A stretch of 64,000 bases of DNA, from contig NZ_JBFNEH010000006.1 of assembly GCF_040797425.1 (NCBI RefSeq), positions 44,489-108,488 of the forward strand, in the 5' to 3' direction. The translations under genes and the position numbers were made by a program. Each line of letters opens with the position of its first letter. The stretch's first letter is position 1. This stretch comes from Symbiobacterium sp040797425. Its GTDB lineage: Bacteria > Bacillota > Sulfobacillia > Symbiobacteriales > Symbiobacteriaceae. Below are positions 16,038 to 23,131 of this stretch, in pieces. The notes below the pieces were generated by a model. It saw only the letters and a program-made list of their open reading frames with translations. It searched no databases and was not told where the DNA came from.

Positions 16038-16649
16038 GTGAACAGTGGTCTATTGCGGGAGCAGCGATACCTGAAAAAGACGGGGCTGGTCATGCTGATT
16101 ACCGTGCTCAACATGACCGCCCCTCTCTCGACCGACATGTACCTGCCGTCTGTTCCCACGATGCTGAAGTACTTCGCCGTGTCGGAACGGGTGCTCAACC
16201 TCACCCTCGTGGGCTTCTTCTTTTTCTTCGCCGTGGGCATGCTGCTGTTCGGGCCGCTCAGCGACCGCTTCGGGCGGAAGCCCGTGCTGATCGCGGGCTT
16301 GAGCGTGTACGCAGGGGCCTCCCTCCACTGCGCCGGCGCCACATCCATCTGGCTGCTGATCCTGTTCCGCGTCCTGCAGGCGCTCGGCGCGGGCTGCGTG
16401 GTCTCGGTCTCCACGGCCCTGGTGAAAGACAGCTTCGCCGGCCGGCTCAGGGGCACGATTCTCGCCACCATCCAGTCGATGTCCGTCGTGGCCCCGATCG
16501 TCGCGCCGATCATCGGGGCCCTCATCGCCCAGTACGCCTCCTGGCGGGCCACGTTCCTCGTGCTGGCCGGCATTTCGCTGCTGTCGCTCACCGCGGCGCT
16601 GCTCCTGCAGGAGACGCTGCCGCCGGAAGCCCGGCTCCGGGAGGCGTAA
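16038..16649 (+). CDS. MFS transporter N-terminal half (Bcr/CflA-type), ORF 1 of 2
   Basis: The 203-residue product covers transmembrane helices 1-6 of a drug:proton antiporter of the Bcr/CflA group. TAPLSTDMYLPSVPTM is the helix-1 signature, GPLSDRFGRKPVL is MFS motif A, and RVLQALGAGCVVSVSTALVKD is the helix-4 region. It ends in the cytoplasmic loop between helices 6 and 7 (ETLPPEARLREA, then TAA). The GTG at 16038 follows AAAGGAGG. The second half begins at an ATG overlapping the stop (TAATG) in another frame, so this is either a frameshifted gene or a naturally split transporter. Confidence 0.8.
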   Translation: MNSGLLREQRYLKKTGLVMLITVLNMTAPLSTDMYLPSVPTMLKYFAVSERVLNLTLVGFFFFFAVGMLLFGPLSDRFGRKPVLIAGLSVYAGASLHCAGATSIWLLILFRVLQALGAGCVVSVSTALVKDSFAGRLRGTILATIQSMSVVAPIVAPIIGALIAQYASWRATFLVLAGISLLSLTAALLLQETLPPEARLREA

Positions 16650-17311
16650 TGGGCAGCCTCGGCCGCCTGGGCGTGGTGGCCCGAAACCGGCCGTTCCTCA
16701 GCCTGCTGGCCGTCGTCGGGCTGATTCCCGCCGGGTTCATGGCGTATATTGCCGTGAGTTCCTACATCTATACCGATTACTTCTGGCTGTCGGAGTCGGC
16801 CTTCAGCCTCTTCTTCGCGGCCAACGCGGCGGTCTCCGTTATCGGCCCGCTCTCCTACATCCGGCTGAACGGCCGGGTCGCGCCCCGCACTGTGATCACC
16901 GCGGCTCTCACGTTGGCCCTGTGCGGCGGGCTGGCCGTGCTCCTCTTCGGCCGGCTGGCTCCCCTGGCGTTCCTGCCGTCGTTCATGCCCTTCACGTTCG
17001 GGTCCAGCATGATCCGACCCGTCGCCACCGATACCCTCCTGAACCAGCAGGACACGGACACGGGCTCGGCCGCTGCGCTCATCAACTTCGGCAACACCCT
17101 GATGGGTTCCCTGGGCATGATTCTGGGCACACTCCCATGGCCAACCTTCGTGATGGGCCTGGGCGTGATCACCCTCACGGTGTCCGCGCTGTCGCTCACC
17201 GGGTGGTTCCTGCTGCTCCGCTCCGACGTCCCGCTCAAGGGGGTCAAGCCGGAGCTGAGCCCCGGGGGCGCCTCGCTCGCCCCCGGACTGGGCACGGGTG
17301 ACGCCAGGTAA
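16649..17311 (+). CDS. MFS transporter C-terminal half (Bcr/CflA-type), ORF 2 of 2
   Basis: The 220-residue product supplies helices 7-12: RNRPFLSLLAVVGLIPAGFM is the usual helix-7 entry of Bcr/CflA proteins, FFAANAAVSVIGPLSYIRLNG helix 8, and INFGNTLMGSLGMILG helix 11. Its ATG overlaps the preceding stop by one base and has GGGAGG four bases upstream, so re-initiation by the same ribosome is possible. No residues seem to be missing at the junction, and both halves look well conserved. Together they would make one 12-helix exporter; substrates cannot be told from the sequence. Confidence 0.78.
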   Translation: MGSLGRLGVVARNRPFLSLLAVVGLIPAGFMAYIAVSSYIYTDYFWLSESAFSLFFAANAAVSVIGPLSYIRLNGRVAPRTVITAALTLALCGGLAVLLFGRLAPLAFLPSFMPFTFGSSMIRPVATDTLLNQQDTDTGSAAALINFGNTLMGSLGMILGTLPWPTFVMGLGVITLTVSALSLTGWFLLLRSDVPLKGVKPELSPGGASLAPGLGTGDAR

Positions 17312-17316
17312 TCCGC

Positions 17317-17335
17317 CTAACGGTTCTGCCGTTAG
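17317..17335. other. Hairpin CTAACGG-TTCTG-CCGTTAG
   Basis: A perfect 7-bp stem lies just after the split MFS gene and 35 bases before the nitroreductase. It lacks a T-tract, so it may be a weak terminator, an operator or an mRNA-end stabiliser. Confidence 0.4.
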
Positions 17336-17369
17336 CTTGGAAATTCGCTTGCAAAGGAGAGAGCCTCAG

Positions 17370-18017
17370 ATGCTGCACCAGACAGAGCCCTGCGACGTGT
17401 TGGAGGCCATGGCACGACGGCACAGCGTGCGGGAGTTCCGTCCCGATCCCGTCCCTGACGCGATGCTGCTGGCCCTGCTGGAGGCCGCGCACCAGGCGCC
17501 CAGCGCCAACAACCATCAGCCCTGGGAGTTCGTGTTGGTCCGCCGCCCGGAGACCAAGGCCGCCCTGGCCGCAGCCACGTCCGGCCGCAACGCCCAGGTC
17601 GTGCAGACGGCGGGTGCGTCCGTGGTCTGCCTGGCGTCGCTCCGGCAGGCAGACGCCCTGGCCGACCGCATCGAGGCCCAGGTGAAGGCGGGGCAGGCGC
17701 CGCCCGAGCGGGAGGCCATGGTGAAGCGGCTGCGGGAGGATCAGCTGCACCGGCAGATGCTGGTCCTGCCCAACACATACACAGCTGTGGGGTTCATGCT
17801 GCTGGCTGCCACCAAGTTCGGGCTCGCCACCCTCTGGATGACGGGCTTTGACGGCGAGAAGGTGAAGGAGGCGGTGGGCGTGCCCGCCGACGACTACCTC
17901 TTCGCCGGGGTGGTGGCCGTGGGCCATGCGGCGGAAGGCTGGACGCAGCCGCCCCGGAACCGCCGGCCCCTGGAGGAGATTTACTACTTCGAGCAGTTCG
18001 GACGGCGTGAGCCGTAA
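17370..18017 (+). CDS. Nitroreductase-family flavoprotein
   Basis: These FMN enzymes transfer hydride from NAD(P)H to nitro compounds, quinones or enones. The 215-residue protein shows the family opening ARRHSVREFRPDPVPDAML, the FMN/dimer motif EAAHQAPSANNHQPWEFVLV and the late GFMLLAATKFGLATLWMTGF segment. An upstream in-frame ATG exists at 17298, but the ATG at 17370 has AAAGGAGAG eight bases before it. It follows the split MFS gene on the same strand with a small hairpin between. The substrate is not predictable. A strong terminator follows. Confidence 0.85.
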   Translation: MLHQTEPCDVLEAMARRHSVREFRPDPVPDAMLLALLEAAHQAPSANNHQPWEFVLVRRPETKAALAAATSGRNAQVVQTAGASVVCLASLRQADALADRIEAQVKAGQAPPEREAMVKRLREDQLHRQMLVLPNTYTAVGFMLLAATKFGLATLWMTGFDGEKVKEAVGVPADDYLFAGVVAVGHAAEGWTQPPRNRRPLEEIYYFEQFGRREP

Positions 18018-18033
18018 CTTCCGGTGAAACGAA

Positions 18034-18068
18034 GCCCCCGGGCGTGCACCCACGCCCGGGGGCCTTTC
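18034..18068. terminator. Strong terminator after the nitroreductase
   Basis: A perfect 13-bp stem (GCCCCCGGGCGTG/CACGCCCGGGGGC, loop CACC) is followed by CTTTCCT. It lies between this gene and the convergent ABC-transporter operon, so it may serve both. Confidence 0.85.
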
Positions 18069-18124
18069 CTGTCAACCAACACCTCGGCGCTCACACACCT
18101 GCCCGTGGAAATCCCTCCGGCCCC

Positions 18125-18892
18125 TCAGTGCAGCACCTTCGAGAGGAACTCCCGCGTCCGCGGGTGCCGCGGCTCGCCGAAGATCTGCTCCGGGGGCCCC
18201 TCCTCCACGATCAGGCCGCCGTCCATGAAGAGCACCCGGTCCCCCACCTCCCGGGCAAAGCCCATCTCGTGGGTGACGACCACCATGGTCATGCCGTCGT
18301 TGGCCAGGTCCTGCATCACCTGCAGCACCTCGCCCACCAGTTCCGGGTCCAGGGCGGAGGTGGGCTCGTCGAAGAGCATCACGTCGGGTTCCATGGCCAG
18401 GGCCCGGGCGATGGCCACCCGCTGCTGCTGGCCGCCGGAGAGGAAGTTGGGGTACTGGCCCGCCTTGTCGGCGAGACCCACCCGCCGGAGCAGCCGGAGC
18501 CCCAGTTCCTCGGCCTCGGCCCGGGGCATCCGGCGCACCCGGATCGGCGCCTCGATCACGTTCTCCAGGGCCGTCATGTGCGGGAAGAGGTTGAAGCGCT
18601 GGAAAACCATGCCCATGCGGGCCCGCTGCTGGTCCAGCACCTTCTCGGGCAGCGGCACCAGCCGGCCGCCGACCTGCCGCTGCCCCACCTCCTCCCCCTT
18701 GAACAGCACCCGCCCGGCGGTGGGCTTCTCCAGGAAGTTGATGCAGCGCAGCAGGGTGGACTTGCCCGAGCCCGACGGGCCGATGATGACCACCACCTCG
18801 CCCTTGTGGACCGTAAGATCGATGCCCCGCAGCACCTCCAGCTTGCCGAAGCTCTTCTTCAGCCCCTCGATGACGATGATCGGCTCGGCCAT
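18125..18892 (-). CDS. Polar amino-acid ABC transporter ATP-binding protein
   Basis: This is the ATPase of a GlnQ/HisP-type importer. The 255 residues include Walker A GPSGSGKST (about 38-46), the Q-loop MVFQRFNLFPHMT, signature LSGGQQQR, Walker B VMLFDEPTSALDP and the H-loop VVVTHEMGFA. The sequence LEKPTAGRVLFKGEEV and the EGPPEQIFGEPRHPRTREFL ending are characteristic of the polar amino-acid branch. It starts just one base after the permease stop, so the two are probably translated together. The order on the transcript is binding protein, permease, ATPase. Confidence 0.92.
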   Translation of the reverse strand: MAEPIIVIEGLKKSFGKLEVLRGIDLTVHKGEVVVIIGPSGSGKSTLLRCINFLEKPTAGRVLFKGEEVGQRQVGGRLVPLPEKVLDQQRARMGMVFQRFNLFPHMTALENVIEAPIRVRRMPRAEAEELGLRLLRRVGLADKAGQYPNFLSGGQQQRVAIARALAMEPDVMLFDEPTSALDPELVGEVLQVMQDLANDGMTMVVVTHEMGFAREVGDRVLFMDGGLIVEEGPPEQIFGEPRHPRTREFLSKVLH

Positions 18893-18893
18893 G

Positions 18894-19550
18894 CTATCCC
18901 CTCGCCTCCAGCTTCTTCTCCAGGCGGCTGGCCAGCGCGCTCAGGCTCATGGTGACCACGAGGTAGAGCACCGCCGTCCACACGAAGGTCTGCCACACCA
19001 GGTTCGTGCGGGAGACGAACTGCATCGAGTACTTCATCACTTCCAGGATGGAGATGGTCGAGGCCAGGGAGGTGTCCTTCGTCAGCGCCGACATCTCGTT
19101 CACCATGGGCGGCAACAGGCGCCGGTAGGTCTGCGGCAGGATGATCCGCCGCATCGCCAGGCCGTAGGACATGCCCAGGGAGCGGGCGGCCTCCATCTGC
19201 CCCCGGTCGATGGACTGGATGGCCGCCCGGATGATCTCGGCGATGTAGGCGCCGGCGTTCAGGCTGTAGCCCAGCACCGCCGCCTCGAACGCGGGGATGA
19301 GGATGCCCACCTGGGGCAGGGCGTTGTAGATAAAGAGCAGCTGAAGCAGCAGCGGCGTGCCGCGAAAGAGGTTCACGTACACAGCCGCGGGCACAGTGAG
19401 CAGCGGGTTGCGGGAGATGCGCGCCAGGGCCGCCAGCAGCCCCAGGAGGGTGCCGAAAAAGGCGCTGATCACCGTGAGTTTGAGCGTCACACCCAGCCCT
19501 TCGAAGAGCACGGGCAGTACGTTGATGCTGTGCTCAACGAACCTGTCCAA
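18894..19550 (-). CDS. Polar amino-acid ABC transporter permease
   Basis: A 218-residue HisM/GlnP-type permease with about five transmembrane helices. The cytoplasmic EAA loop EAARSLGMSYGLAMRRIILPQ docks the ATPase, and YVNLFRGTPLLLQLLFIYNALP is the conserved segment of this permease group. Only one permease gene is present, so it probably forms a homodimer. It lies 63 bases downstream of the binding-protein gene. The substrate class (polar amino acids such as Gln, Glu, Cys or Arg) is inferred from family membership only. Confidence 0.9.
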   Translation of the reverse strand: MDRFVEHSINVLPVLFEGLGVTLKLTVISAFFGTLLGLLAALARISRNPLLTVPAAVYVNLFRGTPLLLQLLFIYNALPQVGILIPAFEAAVLGYSLNAGAYIAEIIRAAIQSIDRGQMEAARSLGMSYGLAMRRIILPQTYRRLLPPMVNEMSALTKDTSLASTISILEVMKYSMQFVSRTNLVWQTFVWTAVLYLVVTMSLSALASRLEKKLEARG

Positions 19551-19613
19551 CCCGAGTCACCCCTTTCCCGAGCCGCGACGCGCCGCAGGCGCCGTCGTCT
19601 CCGCCGTGCAACC

Positions 19614-20528
19614 CTAGTGCCCGGCCGCGTCGCCGAACCACTTCACCTGCAGCTCCTGAATGACGCCCTCGGCCTGCAGCTCGTCCACGGCCTTCTGGAT
19701 GGCGTCCCGGAGTTCGGTCTCGCCCTTGCGCAGTGCGACGCCGATCGGGTCAGGCTCCATCTCGGCGAAGCCGGTCACCCGGTACTGGTCGGGATCGAGC
19801 TGGGCGTAGTAGCCGGCCACCGGGGCGTCGATGGCTACCACGTCAGCCCGCCCGTTCGCCAGTTCCCGGAAGGCGTCGGTGGCATACGGGAAGGAGCGCA
19901 GCTCCTTGGGCTGGATGCCCTTGTTGGCCATGAGGTCCTCGACGTAGTACTGGGCCGTGGTCTCCTCCTGCACGACGACGATCTTGTCAGCGAGGTCGGC
20001 GTCGCTCTTCACCTCAACGCCGGGGCGCGAGGCGTAGGCGATGCCCATCGTCAGGTACTGGACGAAATCCATCTCCTTCTGCCGTTCCTCGGTGATGGTC
20101 ATGGACGACATGATGACGTCGTAGTGCCCACCCAGCAGCCCGGCCTGGATGCCGGCCCAGTCGATGATGGTGAAGTCAGCCTTGACGCCCAGCTTCTCGG
20201 CCACGGCGTTGGCCAGGTCGATGTCGAAGCCGATTGGGGTCTTGCCGTCCTCAGCGACGAACTCCATGGGCGGATACGACGCATCGATGCCCACCCGCAG
20301 TACGCCCTCGGCCTGGATGCGCTCCAGCGAAGAGGTCTCCTTCTTCTCCCCACTGCCGGGCTCCTGGCTGCCGCCGGACTCCGAGGACTGCCCCTCCGCC
20401 GGCTGCTGTGCGGCGGCACCGCCGTTCGCCTGCCCCCCGTCGGACGGCTGCGCGCCGCCGCAGGCCGCCAGCACGACGGTGGCGAGCAGCAGGATAACAA
20501 GGAAGAAAGCGGAACTCTTTCTCATCAT
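19614..20528 (-). CDS. Amino-acid ABC transporter substrate-binding lipoprotein
   Basis: The lipoprotein signal ends in VVLAAC, followed by a low-complexity Gly/Ser/Gln/Glu linker of about 45 residues that would hold the domain off the membrane. The binding domain is of the SBP family 3: LRVGIDASYPPMEF, GFDIDLANAVAEKLGV, the hinge region and WAGIQAGLLGGHYDVIMSSM match GlnH/HisJ proteins. The ATG at 20528 is taken because the frame's earlier start at 20543 would include the G-rich ribosome-binding region. It is the first gene of the operon. A 14-bp palindrome upstream may be its operator. Confidence 0.9.
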   Translation of the reverse strand: MMRKSSAFFLVILLLATVVLAACGGAQPSDGGQANGGAAAQQPAEGQSSESGGSQEPGSGEKKETSSLERIQAEGVLRVGIDASYPPMEFVAEDGKTPIGFDIDLANAVAEKLGVKADFTIIDWAGIQAGLLGGHYDVIMSSMTITEERQKEMDFVQYLTMGIAYASRPGVEVKSDADLADKIVVVQEETTAQYYVEDLMANKGIQPKELRSFPYATDAFRELANGRADVVAIDAPVAGYYAQLDPDQYRVTGFAEMEPDPIGVALRKGETELRDAIQKAVDELQAEGVIQELQVKWFGDAAGH

Positions 20529-20561
20529 GATTGAACCCCCCACGATTTGGCCTATCGCTAT

Positions 20562-20575
20562 AGTGAATCTTCACT
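20562..20575. promoter_or_regulatory. Palindrome AGTGAATCTTCACT between divergent genes
   Basis: Perfect 6-bp arms with a 2-bp centre lie 34 bases upstream of the binding-protein start. On the minus strand it merges with TATAGC, a possible -10 element. This position would suit a repressor of the amino-acid importer. No regulator gene is adjacent. Confidence 0.45.
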
Positions 20576-20661
20576 GCAGCAGAATGATTGGAGACCAAGA
20601 TTCGCCGCGAAACGGTTAGCACCTTCTTGTGGGGATTCAGAATTTGAAAGGAGTTGGCTGA

Positions 20662-21468
20662 ATGAGCAGCCCTGTCATCTCGCAAGAGCCCGAGCCCGCA
20701 TCGCCGCGGCGGGGTTGGGTTGGGCGCCTGTTCCGCTGGCTGGGCATGCTGCTGCTCATGGCCGCCGTCGGCACTGGCGCGGCGCTGCTCACCTTCGAGT
20801 TCCGCATGCAGGCGGTGCAGACCAGTGCGACCGCCGACCTGAATGCCCTCAGGCAGGACACCATGGAGCAGGTGGCCGAGCTGCGCTCGGAACTGCGGAG
20901 TAAGACCACGGCGCTCGAGGAGGAAATCCAGGCGAAGCAGGCCAGCCTGGAGGCCGACCTGAAGCGGGTGGAAGAGGCAGCGCAGTCTGCGGGCCTGCTG
21001 ATGGAGCAGAACGGTGAACTGACCACGCTGCAGTCCCGGCTGGCGGAGATTGATGCGCTGAGACAGGAGCTCCGCACCGCCCAGGAGCAGATGGAGCAGA
21101 AGATGAAGGCCCTGGAGGACTCGGTGAAGGAACAGCTCGCCGCCTCGGAGCAGGAGACCGCCGCCGCGCTCTCCGTGGAGATGACGGTGAAGGGCCTCCT
21201 GGTCAAGGCCCAGGGCGAAGTGCTCCTGGCGCAGGTGTACTGGGCCGAGGGGAACCGCGGCCTCGCCCGCGACGAGCTGGCCATCGCCCAGCAGTCGCTC
21301 ATGGACGCCCTGGAGGCCGCACCGGCGCAGGCCAAGGCTGACCTGCAGAAGGTCGTGGACCTGGCCGAGTCGACCAGGGCGGCGCTGATCCTGGAATCGA
21401 ACTCGGCCCGGGACCAGCTCAATCTGCTCTGGCACGAGGTCAGCGCCCGGCTGAGCAAGGACTGGTGA
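20662..21468 (+). CDS. Single-pass membrane protein with long coiled coil
   Basis: The ATG follows GAAAGGAGTTGGCTGA. Residues 1-22 are cytoplasmic and Pro-rich, residues 23-46 form one transmembrane helix (LFRWLGMLLLMAAVGTGAALLTF), and residues 50-175 are an almost continuous heptad coiled coil rich in Glu, Gln, Leu and Ala. The C-terminal 90 residues are helical (AQGEVLLAQVYWAEGNRGLARDEL, a TPR-like stretch). The topology is probably an outside-facing coiled coil. It is transcribed away from the amino-acid importer and closed by the terminator at 21613. No known family could be assigned. Confidence 0.72.
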   Translation: MSSPVISQEPEPASPRRGWVGRLFRWLGMLLLMAAVGTGAALLTFEFRMQAVQTSATADLNALRQDTMEQVAELRSELRSKTTALEEEIQAKQASLEADLKRVEEAAQSAGLLMEQNGELTTLQSRLAEIDALRQELRTAQEQMEQKMKALEDSVKEQLAASEQETAAALSVEMTVKGLLVKAQGEVLLAQVYWAEGNRGLARDELAIAQQSLMDALEAAPAQAKADLQKVVDLAESTRAALILESNSARDQLNLLWHEVSARLSKDW

Positions 21469-21612
21469 GAATGGCTGTGGACTGTGCCGGTGGGCCGCGA
21501 GTTGTGGGTTGTAAGCGCTGAGGCGCGTGCCCTGCGCCGCGAGCCGTGAGCTTGCAGCGGCGAATCGCAGGGCATGGGCCGTGGGCCGAGAACCGTCGAG
21601 GCCAGTCGATAA

Positions 21613-21642
21613 GGGGGCAGCCGGTGCGGCTGCCCCCTTTGT
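21613..21642 (+). terminator. Terminator, plus strand
   Basis: A perfect 10-bp stem GGGGGCAGCC/GGCTGCCCCC with loop GGTGC is followed by TTTGTGTG. It probably ends the coiled-coil gene transcript, although it lies 145 bases beyond the stop. Confidence 0.75.
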
Positions 21643-21961
21643 GTGCGCGACCGGAGGCCGGGCGGCGTGCCACAGCGCGGTCCCCCGTCAGATGGTTGGC
21701 AACCGTCACCGTGCTGCCGCTCACGAGATGCAGCCGGTTCCCCCGCCGAGGTACGCGAACATGGGCCTGACTGGGTGCCAGACGAGGTCGAACCCCTCGC
21801 CGTCGTGGCGCTCCTGCCCGCCGCACGGGAGCGGTTCCGCGCGGAAGGGGCAGCGAACGGGCACGGCCCCGCCCAGGGGCGGGGCCATGCATTCTGCGGC
21901 TTCCCAAACACGAGCGGCGGCAGTCCGCACGCCCTGCGGCTGCCGCCGTGCCCATCATCCG
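21643..21961. other. Gene-free stretch with two strong hairpins
   Basis: No credible gene was found. A GGCCCCGCCC/GGGCGGGGCC hairpin lies near 21873-21893. A second one (21916-21947, GGCGGCAG/CTGCCGCC with inner pairing) is followed on the minus strand by GCTCGTGTTTGGG and probably terminates the 21962-22231 gene. Confidence 0.5.
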
Positions 21962-22231
21962 CTACCCATCCTGCTCCTTTCCGCCACCTTCCGGTTCCGC
22001 CGGCGGCTCTTCCCTGGCCGCCAGCAGCTCGCGGGCGGCCTCCTCCTGGTCCGGCGGTACGAGAATCGAGATGAAGCCACCGACCCGGGCCGGGCCCAGG
22101 ATAAAGGGCAGCGCCTGGGCGCCCCGGGCATCGGTGAGCACGGGGATGCCGTTTCCCTCCAGCAGTCCGCGGATCAGCTCAGCCTCGATGTGGTCCGGCG
22201 CCTTGTAAACCTCGACCCACTCGACATCCAT
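21962..22231 (-). CDS. DUF2007-type putative signal-transducing protein
   Basis: A protein of about 89 residues opening with MDVEWVEVYKAPDHIEAELIRGLLEGNGIPVL, the pattern of the small DUF2007 (PF09413) proteins, which have a ferredoxin-like fold resembling PII/ACT signalling domains. The ATG at 22231 has GGAGG seven bases upstream; the ATG at 22237 is too close to it. The C-terminal tail is acidic and Pro/Gly-rich. Its function is unknown. It lies 178 bases downstream of the GrdB-like gene on the same strand. Confidence 0.72.
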   Translation of the reverse strand: MDVEWVEVYKAPDHIEAELIRGLLEGNGIPVLTDARGAQALPFILGPARVGGFISILVPPDQEEAARELLAAREEPPAEPEGGGKEQDG

Positions 22232-22409
22232 GGCCATCCCTCCAGATTGTCGGCCACGTCGTTCCGCAGGGCTCCCGGCCTATGGAGTCCACCTGCGGAT
22301 CCCCGGCTACCCGCCTGCGGGCAGTCCGCCTCACCGCACCGCTCACACTCCACGATTCACCGCCACGGCCACAACCGGTCTCCTCGTCACACCGCCCACG
22401 ACCCCCATC

Positions 22410-23081
22410 TCACAGCTCAACGGTTCCGGGCTCGTGCAGGTCCCAGGCCGCCTCCAGAGCGGCTTGCAGCACCCGCTGCTGCCCCTCTGCGTCGCCCGGC
22501 ACGGCGGGCTGGCGGATCACGACGCCCCGGGGAACAGCGATCCCGCGCAGGCCGCCGGCGCCGGTGGCCAGAACCACCGTCGGCACGCCGGCCAGCTCGA
22601 TGAGACGGGCGATCAGGGCGGCGGTGAGCCAGCCCGACTCGCCCGATGCGCACAGCAGCGTCACATCGGCGCCCATGCGGCGGATGCGGTAGGCCACCGA
22701 CAGCCCCGACCCTGCGAGCAGCGGCAGCGGGTCGGTGATGTTCCCGCTGAAGCTGTACGCAAAGGGGGCGACGGCGTCGATGGCCCGGGACGCGGCCATG
22801 GCCCGCAGCCGCTCCAGGGGGAACACGAGGTTGAGGTCCTCCCCTGCCGGCTGCGGGAGGCGCCCCGAAACGGCCAGATCCTCGTATTGGACGACGACCG
22901 GGAACTCGCGGAACGTCGGGTCCCCGCCCGGGCGCCCCTCATCGTAAGGCTCCTGCAGCCCATGCTTCAGGTATACGCCCGCCGTCGCCACCAGCGCCAC
23001 CTTCGACTCCGCCACCGGCCGTACCCACTGGCTCCAGGGCACGAAGCCGGCGGTCAGATCGTGCAACTCTTTCTCCGTCAC
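22410..23081 (-). CDS. GrdB/PrdB-like reductase-family protein without selenocysteine
   Basis: The 223 residues resemble the substrate component of glycine/sarcosine/betaine and D-proline reductases: WVRPVAESKVALVATAGVYL, GDPTFREFP, DLNLVFPLERLRAM and VAPFAYSFSGNITDPLPLL follow the order seen in GrdB-type proteins. In those enzymes the reactive Sec/Cys sits in the next segment; here it reads LLCASGESGWLTAALIARLI. There is a Cys three residues before the Gly but no Sec or Cys at the usual site, and no in-frame TGA. No GrdA, GrdC or GrdD genes are nearby. A catalytic Stickland reductase is therefore unlikely, and the role is unknown. Confidence 0.65.
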   Translation of the reverse strand: MTEKELHDLTAGFVPWSQWVRPVAESKVALVATAGVYLKHGLQEPYDEGRPGGDPTFREFPVVVQYEDLAVSGRLPQPAGEDLNLVFPLERLRAMAASRAIDAVAPFAYSFSGNITDPLPLLAGSGLSVAYRIRRMGADVTLLCASGESGWLTAALIARLIELAGVPTVVLATGAGGLRGIAVPRGVVIRQPAVPGDAEGQQRVLQAALEAAWDLHEPGTVEL

Positions 23082-23131
23082 CTGTTCCGCCTCCCCTGCG
23101 CAGACGTATCCATCATCGCCGACCAGAACGC

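Noticed and set aside
21721..21930. 70-codon minus-strand frame next to the DUF2007 gene
   Set aside because: It crosses two strong hairpins, has no ribosome-binding site and no recognisable motif.
22410..23081. Selenoprotein in the GrdB-like gene
   Set aside because: No in-frame TGA occurs within the gene; the expected Sec position is encoded by ordinary codons.
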